Below, in pieces: positions 16,941 through 24,521 of a stretch of DNA of 64,000 nt. Numbering within the stretch: position 1 is the first letter of the stretch; each line of letters begins with the position of its first letter. A model generated the notes under the pieces. That model was not told the origin of the DNA. It worked only from the letters and a program-made list of their open reading frames with translations, and ran no database searches. Origin of the DNA: an uncultured Bacteroidales bacterium (GTDB lineage: Bacteria; Bacteroidota; Bacteroidia; Bacteroidales; UBA932); NCBI GenBank assembly GCA_949296645.1, contig CASFPH010000009.1:1-64000 (forward strand), in the 5' to 3' direction. The position numbers and the translations under genes were made by a program.

Positions 16941-18485
16941 TTATTTTGCGAAACTTATGGATCTTGTCTCACGTATTACGGTAATCTTGACCTGGCCCGG
17001 ATATACCATTTCTTCCTGGATCTTTTTTGCTATTTCCATGGATAGGGTTTCAGCTTCCTGGTCGCTCACCTGTTTGCTTCCTACGATTACACGCAGTTCT
17101 CTTCCTGCCTGTATTGCATATGTCTTTGTAACGCCTGGATGTGACATTGCAATGTCTTCCATTTCCTTAAGACGTTTAATATATGATTCGATGACTTCGC
17201 GTCTTGCGCCCGGTCTTGCGCCTGAAATAGCATCGCCGACAAGTACAAGCGGAGATATCAGGGACATCATTTCCACTTCTTCGTGATGTGCTCCTATCGC
17301 ATTGCATACTTCCGGTTTTTCCTTGTATTTTTCGGCAAGTTTCATACCCAGTATTGCATGCGGAAGCTCAGGATCTTCATCCGATACCTTTCCAATGTCA
17401 TGGAGAAGACCGGCCCTTTTGGCGATTTTAGGATTGAGACCGAGTTCCGAAGCCATGGTTGCACAGATGTTTGCGACTTCACGTGAGTGCTGAAGCAGGT
17501 TCTGTCCATATGAGGAACGGTATTTCATCCTTCCTATCAATTTGACAAGTTCCACGTGCAGTCCATGGATTCCAAGGTCGATACAGGTCCTTTTACCGGT
17601 TTCCATTATTTCATCCTCAAGTTGTTTCTGGACTTTTGCCACGACTTCCTCTATTCTTGCAGGATGGATTCTTCCGTCAGTAACAAGCTGGTGAAGGGCC
17701 AGTCTTGCCACTTCCCTTCTTACAGGGTCGAATGCTGACAAAAGTATGGCTTCCGGAGTGTCATCAACCACGAACTCAACACCGGTAGCAGCTTCGAGGG
17801 CTCTGATGTTTCTTCCCTCGCGGCCTATTATCCTTCCTTTTATCTCGTCGCTTTCAATATTGAATACTGTAACGGCATTTTCAATTGCCGTTTCCGGAGC
17901 TGTTCTCTGTATTGTATTGATTACAATTCTTTTCGCTTCCTTGCTTGCAGTCAGCCTTGCTTCGTCCATCACATCATTTATGTATGACATTGCCTGGGTC
18001 CTTGCTTCATCCTTCATTGTTTCCATTAGCTGGTTCTTGGCTTCTGCAGCGGTCATTCCGGCAATTTCCTCAATTTGCCTGATGGTTTCGGATTTCAGCC
18101 TGTCACATTCTTCGCTTTTCCTGTTGACGATTTCGACCTGGTTTTTGAGATTTTCCTTGATGGACTCTATTTCTTTCTGCTTTTTGTTTATTTCCTGGTT
18201 TTGCTGGTTTAGGATGAGCTCTTTCTGTTTGAGTTTGTTTTCAATCTGCTGTATCTGGTTGTTTTTTTCTGAAACGTACTGTTCATGTTCGCTTTTGAGT
18301 TGCAGGAATTTCTCCTTTGCCTGAAATATCTTTTCCTTTTTGATGGATTCGCCTTCCTGCTCGGCTTCCTTGAGGATCTGTTCCCTCTTCTTTGTAAGTA
18401 CTACTTTTGTTACTATGTAGTATGCGGCGAAAAATCCTGCAATTGCCGCAATCAATGCTGCTGCTATGATAGTTATTACATCCAT
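16941..18485 (-). CDS. rny: Ribonuclease Y
   Basis: RNase Y is a membrane-anchored endonuclease that begins mRNA decay. The 514-aa protein has an N-terminal membrane span (about 5-25), a long Lys/Glu/Gln-rich coiled coil (about 28-160), a KH RNA-binding domain with [15 protein letters not shown] (near 217) and an HD domain with LLHDIGKV (near 365) providing the metal site. Length and order are those of B. subtilis RNase Y. It lies downstream of zapA and a structured RNA gene, all on the minus strand. RNase G is also in the window (45338), so this organism has both decay enzymes. Confidence 0.96.
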   Translation of the reverse strand: MDVITIIAAALIAAIAGFFAAYYIVTKVVLTKKREQILKEAEQEGESIKKEKIFQAKEKFLQLKSEHEQYVSEKNNQIQQIENKLKQKELILNQQNQEINKKQKEIESIKENLKNQVEIVNRKSEECDRLKSETIRQIEEIAGMTAAEAKNQLMETMKDEARTQAMSYINDVMDEARLTASKEAKRIVINTIQRTAPETAIENAVTVFNIESDEIKGRIIGREGRNIRALEAATGVEFVVDDTPEAILLSAFDPVRREVARLALHQLVTDGRIHPARIEEVVAKVQKQLEDEIMETGKRTCIDLGIHGLHVELVKLIGRMKYRSSYGQNLLQHSREVANICATMASELGLNPKIAKRAGLLHDIGKVSDEDPELPHAILGMKLAEKYKEKPEVCNAIGAHHEEVEMMSLISPLVLVGDAISGARPGARREVIESYIKRLKEMEDIAMSHPGVTKTYAIQAGRELRVIVGSKQVSDQEAETLSMEIAKKIQEEMVYPGQVKITVIRETRSISFAK

Positions 18486-18528
18486 TTTATATATAGTTTA
18501 GTATTTGTTCAATATAAAACGGAAGATA

Positions 18529-18716
18529 TAAAAAACCGCCGGAATGCTGTTTAGACAAAAATCTGTCCAAGTAGGATTTGGGCTCCGATTATAGACGCAG
18601 ACTTCCAACGTCCTGCGTGCAGAATCCCCGAAGGTAACCTAGGCCTGTCCTTGTCTGTCGGTTCACCCGGTACGTTTTTAAGTGTTGATTTTCGCAAAGA
18701 GCGAAACCGGCGGTAT
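18529..18716 (-). ncRNA. ssrS: Structured RNA, probably 6S RNA
   Basis: Between zapA and rny is a non-coding stretch of about 190 nt closed by a perfect 8-bp helix: ACCGCCGG at its 5' end (18714-18707) pairs with CCGGCGGT at its 3' end (18542-18535), followed by TTTTTATA, an intrinsic terminator. Inside are further helices: a TTTCGC/GCGAAA hairpin, a GTA-CCGGGT-ACCGA helix pairing with TCGG-GCCC-TAC, and an apical CGCAGGAC/GTCTGCG hairpin. The size, closed-rod layout and position next to zapA match 6S RNA, which binds the main RNA polymerase holoenzyme in stationary phase. The identity is inferred from synteny and shape, not from an alignment. Confidence 0.68.
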
Positions 18717-18717
18717 G

Positions 18718-19023
18718 TCAGATATTTACATTACTCTGTTGTAAATAGTTCTCCAGTTGTCTGTTTATCGCGTCAATCCCCCCTTCTAGTCCGGCCAGTT
18801 CATTTTTCTCAGTTTCTATAAGCATGCTGACGAATTGCAGACTGGCAAGGGCCAGTATATCCTGAGTGTCCTTTCCCGGATATCTTTTCTTGTATATCAG
18901 GGTCTTTTCGTTCAATTTGTTTGCCGCCAGCCTTACCACCTCTTCGTCAGCCGGATTTATGTTCAATTGATATGATCTGTCCGCAATCGTAACTCGTATG
19001 GATATGTTTTGCTGTTGTTCCAT
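18718..19023 (-). CDS. zapA: Cell division protein ZapA
   Basis: ZapA cross-links FtsZ filaments at the division ring. The 101-aa protein begins with the ZapA fold ISIRVTIADRSYQLNINPADEEVVRLAA and ends with a coiled-coil helix. The conserved block DTQDILALASLQF fits the family. One base separates it from the upstream coiled-coil gene, so they form an operon, and the 6S-like RNA starts directly at its stop codon. Confidence 0.92.
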   Translation of the reverse strand: MEQQQNISIRVTIADRSYQLNINPADEEVVRLAANKLNEKTLIYKKRYPGKDTQDILALASLQFVSMLIETEKNELAGLEGGIDAINRQLENYLQQSNVNI

Positions 19024-19024
19024 T

Positions 19025-19339
19025 TTATTCGTTTAGCAATGCAATGCACTTGTCTATCTCACGTATAAGTCCGGTTATGACCTGCTTCGCTTCATTCGAA
19101 CTTCCCGAGGAAGCAACGAACGCCTCTCCCAACTGTAGCCTGTTTATTTTATCTTCCAGTTCTTTTTTTCTGTTGTTGTTTTTACTTATTTCAATTTCAT
19201 AGTGCAGTATGCGCGTCTTGTATTTAGAAATTTCGTCTTTCAGGCGCTCGTTCTCCGCAGCCGTTGTCTCATATCTGGAAATGAGCAATTCAATCTGGCT
19301 TTTCAGTTTCTCCAATGCCGTTCTTGACGTTTCTTTCAT
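19025..19339 (-). CDS. Coiled-coil protein in the zapA operon (ZapB-like)
   Basis: A 104-aa soluble protein made almost entirely of heptad repeats (LEKLKSQIELLISRYETTAAENERL and onward), with a short tail. The layout and the position just before zapA suggest a ZapB-like division factor, as in other Bacteroidota, but I see no sequence motif that proves it. The promoter element TATATTTG lies at 19375-19382. Confidence 0.75.
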   Translation of the reverse strand: MKETSRTALEKLKSQIELLISRYETTAAENERLKDEISKYKTRILHYEIEISKNNNRKKELEDKINRLQLGEAFVASSGSSNEAKQVITGLIREIDKCIALLNE

Positions 19340-19374
19340 TTTGGTTTCCGTACTTTATCGCGCATATTACATTG

Positions 19375-19382
19375 CAAATATA
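19375..19382 (-). promoter_or_regulatory. -7 promoter element TATATTTG for the zapB-like/zapA operon
   Basis: Exact TAnnTTTG on the minus strand, 35 nt before the ATG at 19339. Confidence 0.55.
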
Positions 19383-19470
19383 GTAAAAACAAATATATTT
19401 TTCTTAAATATCCCTTATCTTTTGTTATATGGCCGGTTGCGGAGTCTCTTGCAGGTTTTTCTGACCTTAT

Positions 19471-19521
19471 AAAAAACTTCAGGGACTGTATCAGTAGTTT
19501 ATTCTGACACAGCCCCCGAAG
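19471..19521 (-). terminator. Terminator of the acyl-CoA synthetase/2-oxoacid oxidoreductase operon
   Basis: On the minus strand CTTCGGGGGCTGTGTCAG pairs with CTGATACAGTCCCTGAAG (a few G-U pairs or mismatches) and is followed by TTTTTTATAAGG. It lies 24 nt after the stop at 19545. Confidence 0.8.
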
Positions 19522-19544
19522 TCAAGAGACGTAAATATTCCGTC

Positions 19545-20087
19545 CTATTTCTTTATAACCTTGTTCATACCGACCTGAATAGCCTGTTCATTCATAGGAA
19601 TGAGGTGATGATGCCTTTCAGGAATGGATTTCTTGAGTCCTTTGATGACATTCTCCATTTTTACTATAGGTTTCATCTTGAGGAATGCGCCAAGAACCAC
19701 CATATTGTATGCTTTAGCATTGCCGAGTTCCGCACATTCAGCAGCCGCATCTATTGTGCAAATGGTGATGTCGGTTCTTGTAGGATGGTGAGTAATACCA
19801 TTAGGATCATAAATAAGAAGTCCACCTGGTTTTACTGCACTTTCAAATTTGTCAAGTGACTGCTGGTTGAGAATGATTGCAGTATCGAACTTGTTGAGAA
19901 TAGGAGAACTGATTTTGTTGTCGCTTAAGATAACCGTAACATTTGCCGTACCACCTCTCATTTCAGGACCATATGACGGCATCCATGCCACTTCCTGATC
20001 CTGCATGATTCCGGAATACGCAAGGATTTTACCCATGGAAAGGACTCCCTGTCCTCCGAATCCTGCTATAATTATTTCTTCTTTCAT
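19545..20087 (-). CDS. 2-oxoacid:ferredoxin oxidoreductase, gamma subunit
   Basis: The 180-aa gamma subunit of the 2-oxoacid:acceptor oxidoreductase complex, which binds CoA and helps transfer the acyl group. It opens with the family signature IIIAGFGGQGVLSMGKILAY and has SYGPEMRGGTANVTV. It is the last gene of a six-gene minus-strand operon (acyl-CoA synthetase, small membrane protein, ferredoxin, alpha, beta, gamma). With its partners it oxidises a 2-oxoacid to acyl-CoA and CO2 and reduces ferredoxin. Confidence 0.92.
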   Translation of the reverse strand: MKEEIIIAGFGGQGVLSMGKILAYSGIMQDQEVAWMPSYGPEMRGGTANVTVILSDNKISSPILNKFDTAIILNQQSLDKFESAVKPGGLLIYDPNGITHHPTRTDITICTIDAAAECAELGNAKAYNMVVLGAFLKMKPIVKMENVIKGLKKSIPERHHHLIPMNEQAIQVGMNKVIKK

Positions 20088-20104
20088 CTTTTTTACCTTT
20101 TTTA

Positions 20105-20866
20105 TTAAATGTCTTTAATATCACCGACCGGATATTTAGGGAACATGTTTTCCTCCATCCATTGGTTGGCCTTTACAGGATTCATCTTCCATCCTGAGTT
20201 GCAGGTACCTACAACTTCAATGAATGATGTACCTTTCTTCATCATTGAATTCTCGAATGCTTTTCTGATTGCCTTTTTGGCTTTTCTTACCGCTACAGGA
20301 TTCTGTACCGACTGTCTAGTCACATAACATGTCCCGTCTAGCTGTGCGATAAGTTCGGTTAGTTTGAGCGGATAACCGTTGAGTTCTGCGTTTCTTCCGT
20401 AAGGGGTAGTTGCGGTAACCATTCCCAGAAGTGTAGTCGGTGCCATCTGGCCTCCTGTCATACCGTAAATGGCATTGTTTACGAATATGACTACGATGTT
20501 TTCGCCCCTGTTGCATGCGTGCATGATTTCACCAGCACCTATCGAAGCGAGGTCACCGTCTCCCTGATATGTGAATACGTATTTTTCAGGATTGAGTCTT
20601 TTGATTGCCGTGGCAAGAGCAGGAGCTCTACCGTGAGCAGCCTCTTCCCAGTCTATGTCAAGGTAGTTGTATGCGAGAACGGCACATCCTACAGGAGATA
20701 CGCCTACGGTCTTGTCCTGGATACCCATCTCTTCGATAACTTCAGCAATAAGCTTGTGAATCACACCGTGAGAACATCCCGGACAATAGTGCATGACATT
20801 GTCGGTAAGGACAGGTGTTTTACCGTATACCTTATTTTCTTCTTTGATTATATCTTTAATATCCAT
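20105..20866 (-). CDS. 2-oxoacid:ferredoxin oxidoreductase, beta (TPP) subunit
   Basis: The thiamine-diphosphate subunit (253 aa). The TPP/metal motif is GDGDLASIGAGEIMHACNRGENIVVIFVNN-like, with GDGD near residue 92 and the second metal ligands at NNAIYGMTGGQMAPTT. CPGCSHG near residue 28 is a typical cysteine segment of these beta subunits. ATG at 20866 is chosen; a frame open to 20911 would overlap the upstream alpha gene and adds an atypical extension. The TTLLGMVTATTPYGRN segment is shared by the ketoisovalerate and 2-oxoglutarate branches, so the exact substrate is not settled by sequence alone. Confidence 0.92.
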   Translation of the reverse strand: MDIKDIIKEENKVYGKTPVLTDNVMHYCPGCSHGVIHKLIAEVIEEMGIQDKTVGVSPVGCAVLAYNYLDIDWEEAAHGRAPALATAIKRLNPEKYVFTYQGDGDLASIGAGEIMHACNRGENIVVIFVNNAIYGMTGGQMAPTTLLGMVTATTPYGRNAELNGYPLKLTELIAQLDGTCYVTRQSVQNPVAVRKAKKAIRKAFENSMMKKGTSFIEVVGTCNSGWKMNPVKANQWMEENMFPKYPVGDIKDI

Positions 20867-20873
20867 TGTCCTA

Positions 20874-21950
20874 TTATTTAAATCTCTTAACAATTGCTTC
20901 GTAAATTTCATCCGGAGATGCTACCACACCGCCCATTCTTCCGAAGAAGTGAACAGGTACCTTTCCGTTTGCTATGAGTTTGAGGTCTTCAACCATCTGG
21001 CCTGCGTTAAGTTCCACGCTCATCATTGATTTAAGTTGAGGAAGACGGTTTTCGATAGCCTTCTTAGGGAACGGGAACAGGGTGATAGGTCTGAGGAGAC
21101 CGACTTTGATGCCTTCTTCTCTGGCTCTGTCTATTGCAGTTTCTGCGATTCTGGCCATACATCCGAAGGCTACGATAAGATGTTCGGCATCGTCACATCT
21201 GTATTCGGTGTAACGGACTTCGTTTTCTTCAACTGTTCTGTATTTTTCCTGAAGATGGATATTGTGCTTTTCCTGACTTACAGGGTCGAGGTCAAGAGAT
21301 GTGATGATGTTTCTCTTTCTGTCCGCTGTCTTTCCGGTTGCGGCCCAAGGTGCATTCTTGATTATTTCTTCTGCAGTCCATCTCGGTTTCTGTTCCTTGA
21401 TTTCAACCTTTTCCATCATCTGTCCGATGACACCGTCGGCAAGAATCATTGCCGGCATGCGGTACTTGAATGCAAGTTCGAATGCAAGGTCAACGAAATC
21501 GTACATTTCCTGGCCGTATGCAGGAGCAAGCACGATTATCTTGTAGTCACCGTGTCCGCCGCCTTTTGTAGCCTGAAAATAGTCGGACTGAGAAGGCTGG
21601 ATGGTACCGAGACCAGGACCTCCCCTCTGTACGTCAACGACAAGACAAGGCAGTTCTGCGCCAGCCATATAGCTGATACCTTCACACATCAGACTTATTC
21701 CAGGGCTGCTGGATGAAGTCATCACTTTCTTTCCTGTACCTGCACCACCGTAGACCATGTTGATGGATGCTGTTTCACTTTCAGCCTGAAGTACGACCAT
21801 TCCGGTTGTTTCCCAAGGCTTTTCGGCCATTAATGTTTCCATCACTTCTGACTGGGGGGTGATAGGATAGCCGAAATAACCGTCGCATCCGCAGTGGATA
21901 GCTGCCAATGCGATGGCTTCATTTCCTTTAAGTAGTATTTTCTCTGCCAT
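20874..21950 (-). CDS. vorB: 3-methyl-2-oxobutanoate (2-ketoisovalerate) ferredoxin oxidoreductase, alpha subunit
   Basis: The 358-aa alpha subunit starts ILLKGNEAIALAAIHCGCDGYFGYPITPQSEVME, where YPITP is the substrate-handling motif of the superfamily. DVQRGGPGLGTIQPSQSD is typical of the VorB-type alpha subunits of Bacteroidota. VOR converts the 2-oxoacids of valine, leucine and isoleucine to branched acyl-CoA. Coupling in the operon with an ADP-forming acyl-CoA synthetase supports an amino-acid-degrading, ATP-yielding role. 2-oxoglutarate cannot be excluded as substrate. Confidence 0.88.
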   Translation of the reverse strand: MAEKILLKGNEAIALAAIHCGCDGYFGYPITPQSEVMETLMAEKPWETTGMVVLQAESETASINMVYGGAGTGKKVMTSSSSPGISLMCEGISYMAGAELPCLVVDVQRGGPGLGTIQPSQSDYFQATKGGGHGDYKIIVLAPAYGQEMYDFVDLAFELAFKYRMPAMILADGVIGQMMEKVEIKEQKPRWTAEEIIKNAPWAATGKTADRKRNIITSLDLDPVSQEKHNIHLQEKYRTVEENEVRYTEYRCDDAEHLIVAFGCMARIAETAIDRAREEGIKVGLLRPITLFPFPKKAIENRLPQLKSMMSVELNAGQMVEDLKLIANGKVPVHFFGRMGGVVASPDEIYEAIVKRFK

Positions 21951-21963
21951 ATCTCTGAATTTA

Positions 21964-22185
21964 TTAGATCTTAACTCGATAAACGGTAATTACCGAGTCC
22001 GGACATACCGTTGCACAATTTGTACATCCTGTGCATGACTCAGGGTTTGCCATGTAGGCGAAGTTGTACCCTTTTCCATTGACCTCCTTGGACAAGGCAA
22101 TGGTTTTTGTGGGACAGTTTGCAACGCAAACGCCGCAGCCTTTGCATTTTTCGTTGTCAACCACGATTGCTCCTCTTAGTGCCAT
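21964..22185 (-). CDS. 2x[4Fe-4S] ferredoxin (delta) subunit of the oxidoreductase
   Basis: A 73-aa ferredoxin-like protein with two complete cluster motifs, CKGCGVCVANCP (near 14-25) and CTGCTNCATVCP (near 51-62). It wires electrons from the TPP site to free ferredoxin. It is 13 nt upstream of the alpha gene and starts the oxidoreductase part of the operon. Confidence 0.93.
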   Translation of the reverse strand: MALRGAIVVDNEKCKGCGVCVANCPTKTIALSKEVNGKGYNFAYMANPESCTGCTNCATVCPDSVITVYRVKI

Positions 22186-22215
22186 ATTGTATTATTTGTT
22201 ATTGGGTTATGTTGT

Positions 22216-22371
22216 TTATTTTGTACTGAAAAATTCAAATCCGGCTCTGATGCCTTCGATTATCGAGTTCCATCGTATTATTATGCCAATTACAAGCAGT
22301 ATGAACAATACTATGAAACCCTGCATGGTCGGCGTCTGTTCCTTGTATTTTTCTATAAGTCTTTTCAGCAT
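22216..22371 (-). CDS. 51-aa single-span membrane protein in the acyl-CoA/2-oxoacid operon
   Basis: A small gene starting with ATG at 22371, two bases after the stop of the acyl-CoA synthetase (TAAAATG), and ending with TAA at 22216-22218. The product begins MLKRLIEKYKEQTPTMQ, has one hydrophobic span GFIVLFILLVIGIIIRW (about 18-34) and a short polar tail ending FEFFSTK. The position inside a tight operon, a clean start and stop, and a typical positive-inside N-terminus support a real gene. No family is known to me; it may anchor or modulate one of the neighbouring enzymes, but that is a guess. Confidence 0.75.
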   Translation of the reverse strand: MLKRLIEKYKEQTPTMQGFIVLFILLVIGIIIRWNSIIEGIRAGFEFFSTK

Positions 22372-22372
22372 T

Positions 22373-24424
22373 TTACTTTTCTATTCTTATCCTTGCATCC
22401 ACGGTTGTAACGGTCTTCGGATTACCCAGAAGAGGATTCAGGTCCATTTCGTATATTTCCGGAGCTATTCTGCACAATGCGGAAACACGCCTTATCGCTT
22501 CATTGAACAATACTTCGTTCACTCCTTCCTGTCCTCTTGTTCCCTGGATCAGCTTGTATCCGCGAAGCGAATGTATCATGTTGTCGGCTTCCGTTTTTGA
22601 TACAGGAGTGAGTCCTGAAGAAACGTCCTTTAAGGCTTCGATGAATATTCCGCCAAGTCCGCACATTACCAGATGTCCGAATTTGCCTTCGCGTTTTGCT
22701 CCTATGAAAAGCTGCGTCCCTGTCAGCATCGGCTGGAGCAGGACTGCAGTGGTGTCCTTGATCTTCATCATTCTTGCAAATTCCGAAAACAGTGTTCCGT
22801 CGTCGTTTATACCGAGTGTTACACCTCCGACGTCAGTCTTGTGCACAGGTCCCACTACCTTCATCACTATCGGATAACCTATTGCCTTGGCTTCCCTGAT
22901 AAGGTCTTTTTCGTTGTTGACTACGGCTTCCCTTGCCCTTGATATGCCGGCGGCGTCGAGCAGAATCTGAACCTTGTCCGGCGACAGGTATCCGTTGCCG
23001 GCTTCATCGATGACTTTCCTTATCATTGCTATGTCTACAGGGGCCGATTCCTCTTCCCTGATGGCTCCGGTTGCGTTCAGAACTTCCGAAAGTGCTTTTC
23101 CGAAAGGCACTTCGTCAGGGAAACAGACGCCTCCCTTGTCCATGAAGTACTGTATTTCATCCTTTACGTTTATCACCGAAGGCAGTACAGGATAAATAGG
23201 TTTTGTGGATTTGCTTATCTTGTCCCATAGAACATCGTAAACGTCGTATACATGTCCCAGTCCAGGTGAGCCGAATATGACTACCACGGCGTCCACGTCG
23301 AAGTCGTTTTCGCATGCATCAAGAATATGGCCCAGCTGTTCGGCAGTACCTGTGGCCAGGAAGTCTATCGGGTTTGCGACTGACGATCCTGGATAAAGTT
23401 TTTCGAGAAGTTCCTTTGCCTTTTCTCCCTTTATTTCAGGAATCTTTATTCCGTTTGTAGAGAGTACGTCCGTAAGCATGACTGCAGGACCTCCGGCATG
23501 TGTTACGATTGCTATCTTTTTGCCTTTAGGTTTCGGGAATGTAAGTACGGATGCCAAGGTGACAAGTTCCGTTCTCCCGTAACATCTTATTATGCCTGCC
23601 TTTTTGAAAAGAGCGTCAACTGCCTGGTCTGGAGAAGCCAGAGCTCCGGTGTGTGATGATGCGGCACGGCTTCCTGCTTCGCTGTAACCTGATTTGATTG
23701 CAGCAACCGTCGCTCCTTTCAGACTCAGTGAGCGTGCATGTTTCAGAAGCTTTTCAGGATTATTGATACTTTCGATGTACAGCAGTTTTACAGGAGAACT
23801 TACACCCGGTTCATATGATTCGTCGAGGTATTCGAGTATGTCCTCTACTCCAAGCTGTGCGCTGTTCCCTACCGAGAATATAGAAGAAAACCTCAGTCCC
23901 AGGTTCATTGCAGCTTCAAGTATGAATACTACAGTGGCGCCTGAACCGGATATTATGTCCGCACCATATGAGGACAGTTTCGGAACAGGTTTGGTGAACA
24001 GTCCGGCATAGTTTGGAGTCATCACTCCGATGCAGTTCGGGCCTATCAGGGATGCCCCCGTCTCGTTGACTATGTCAGTTATCTCCTTTTCTATTCTGGC
24101 TCCTTCCTCACCGTCTTCATGGAATCCGGCGGAAAATATTATGACGGCCTTGCAGCCTTTTTTCTTGCAAAGTGTTTCTACGGCCTGGGTGCACGATCCT
24201 GCGGGAATGGCAAGTATTGCGAGATCCACATCCGACAACTCGTCAACTGACTTGCATGCCTTTATTCCCTGAACATATTCAGCCTTAGGGTTTACTACAT
24301 GTATCTTTCCGCTGTATCCGGTGTGAATAAGATTGTACAGGGCGTTGCCTCCCGGTTTTCTTACATCGTCGGACCCCCCTACGACAACGATGCTCTTTGG
24401 ATTTATAAGTTGTTTAGTTACCAT
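22373..24424 (-). CDS. ADP-forming acetyl/acyl-CoA synthetase (fused alpha-beta)
   Basis: The 683-aa enzyme converts acyl-CoA, ADP and phosphate to acid, CoA and ATP. The alpha part (about 1-460) has a CoA-binding Rossmann domain (SIVVVGGSDDVRKPGGNALYN) and succinyl-CoA-ligase-like domains with SSHTGALA carrying the phospho-histidine (near residue 257). The beta part (about 470-683) is an ATP-grasp domain with YPIVMKVVGPVHKTDVGGV and GLGGIFIE. Fusion of the two parts is common in Bacteroidota. It heads the operon with the 2-oxoacid:ferredoxin oxidoreductase, so the acyl-CoA made there is the expected substrate. Confidence 0.93.
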   Translation of the reverse strand: MVTKQLINPKSIVVVGGSDDVRKPGGNALYNLIHTGYSGKIHVVNPKAEYVQGIKACKSVDELSDVDLAILAIPAGSCTQAVETLCKKKGCKAVIIFSAGFHEDGEEGARIEKEITDIVNETGASLIGPNCIGVMTPNYAGLFTKPVPKLSSYGADIISGSGATVVFILEAAMNLGLRFSSIFSVGNSAQLGVEDILEYLDESYEPGVSSPVKLLYIESINNPEKLLKHARSLSLKGATVAAIKSGYSEAGSRAASSHTGALASPDQAVDALFKKAGIIRCYGRTELVTLASVLTFPKPKGKKIAIVTHAGGPAVMLTDVLSTNGIKIPEIKGEKAKELLEKLYPGSSVANPIDFLATGTAEQLGHILDACENDFDVDAVVVIFGSPGLGHVYDVYDVLWDKISKSTKPIYPVLPSVINVKDEIQYFMDKGGVCFPDEVPFGKALSEVLNATGAIREEESAPVDIAMIRKVIDEAGNGYLSPDKVQILLDAAGISRAREAVVNNEKDLIREAKAIGYPIVMKVVGPVHKTDVGGVTLGINDDGTLFSEFARMMKIKDTTAVLLQPMLTGTQLFIGAKREGKFGHLVMCGLGGIFIEALKDVSSGLTPVSKTEADNMIHSLRGYKLIQGTRGQEGVNEVLFNEAIRRVSALCRIAPEIYEMDLNPLLGNPKTVTTVDARIRIEK

Positions 24425-24443
24425 ATCGTATATTAATTTCAGA

Positions 24444-24451
24444 CAAAGATA
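24444..24451 (-). promoter_or_regulatory. -7 promoter element TATCTTTG for the acyl-CoA synthetase operon
   Basis: Exact TAnnTTTG on the minus strand, 19 nt before the ATG at 24424. Confidence 0.6.
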
Positions 24452-24521
24452 ATAAAAATCATGAAATATAAATAAAACGATTAATGTTTTTAACTGTCTG
24501 TCGGATAGTGCTTGAAAAATG

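Noticed and set aside
17746-18324. 192-aa plus-strand ORF antisense to rny
   Set aside because: It lies wholly within the coiled-coil coding part of rny and its composition is the mirror of Lys/Glu-rich codons.
21036-21716. 226-aa plus-strand ORF antisense to vorB
   Set aside because: It lies opposite a conserved gene, with Cys/Phe-rich low-complexity translation and no start context.
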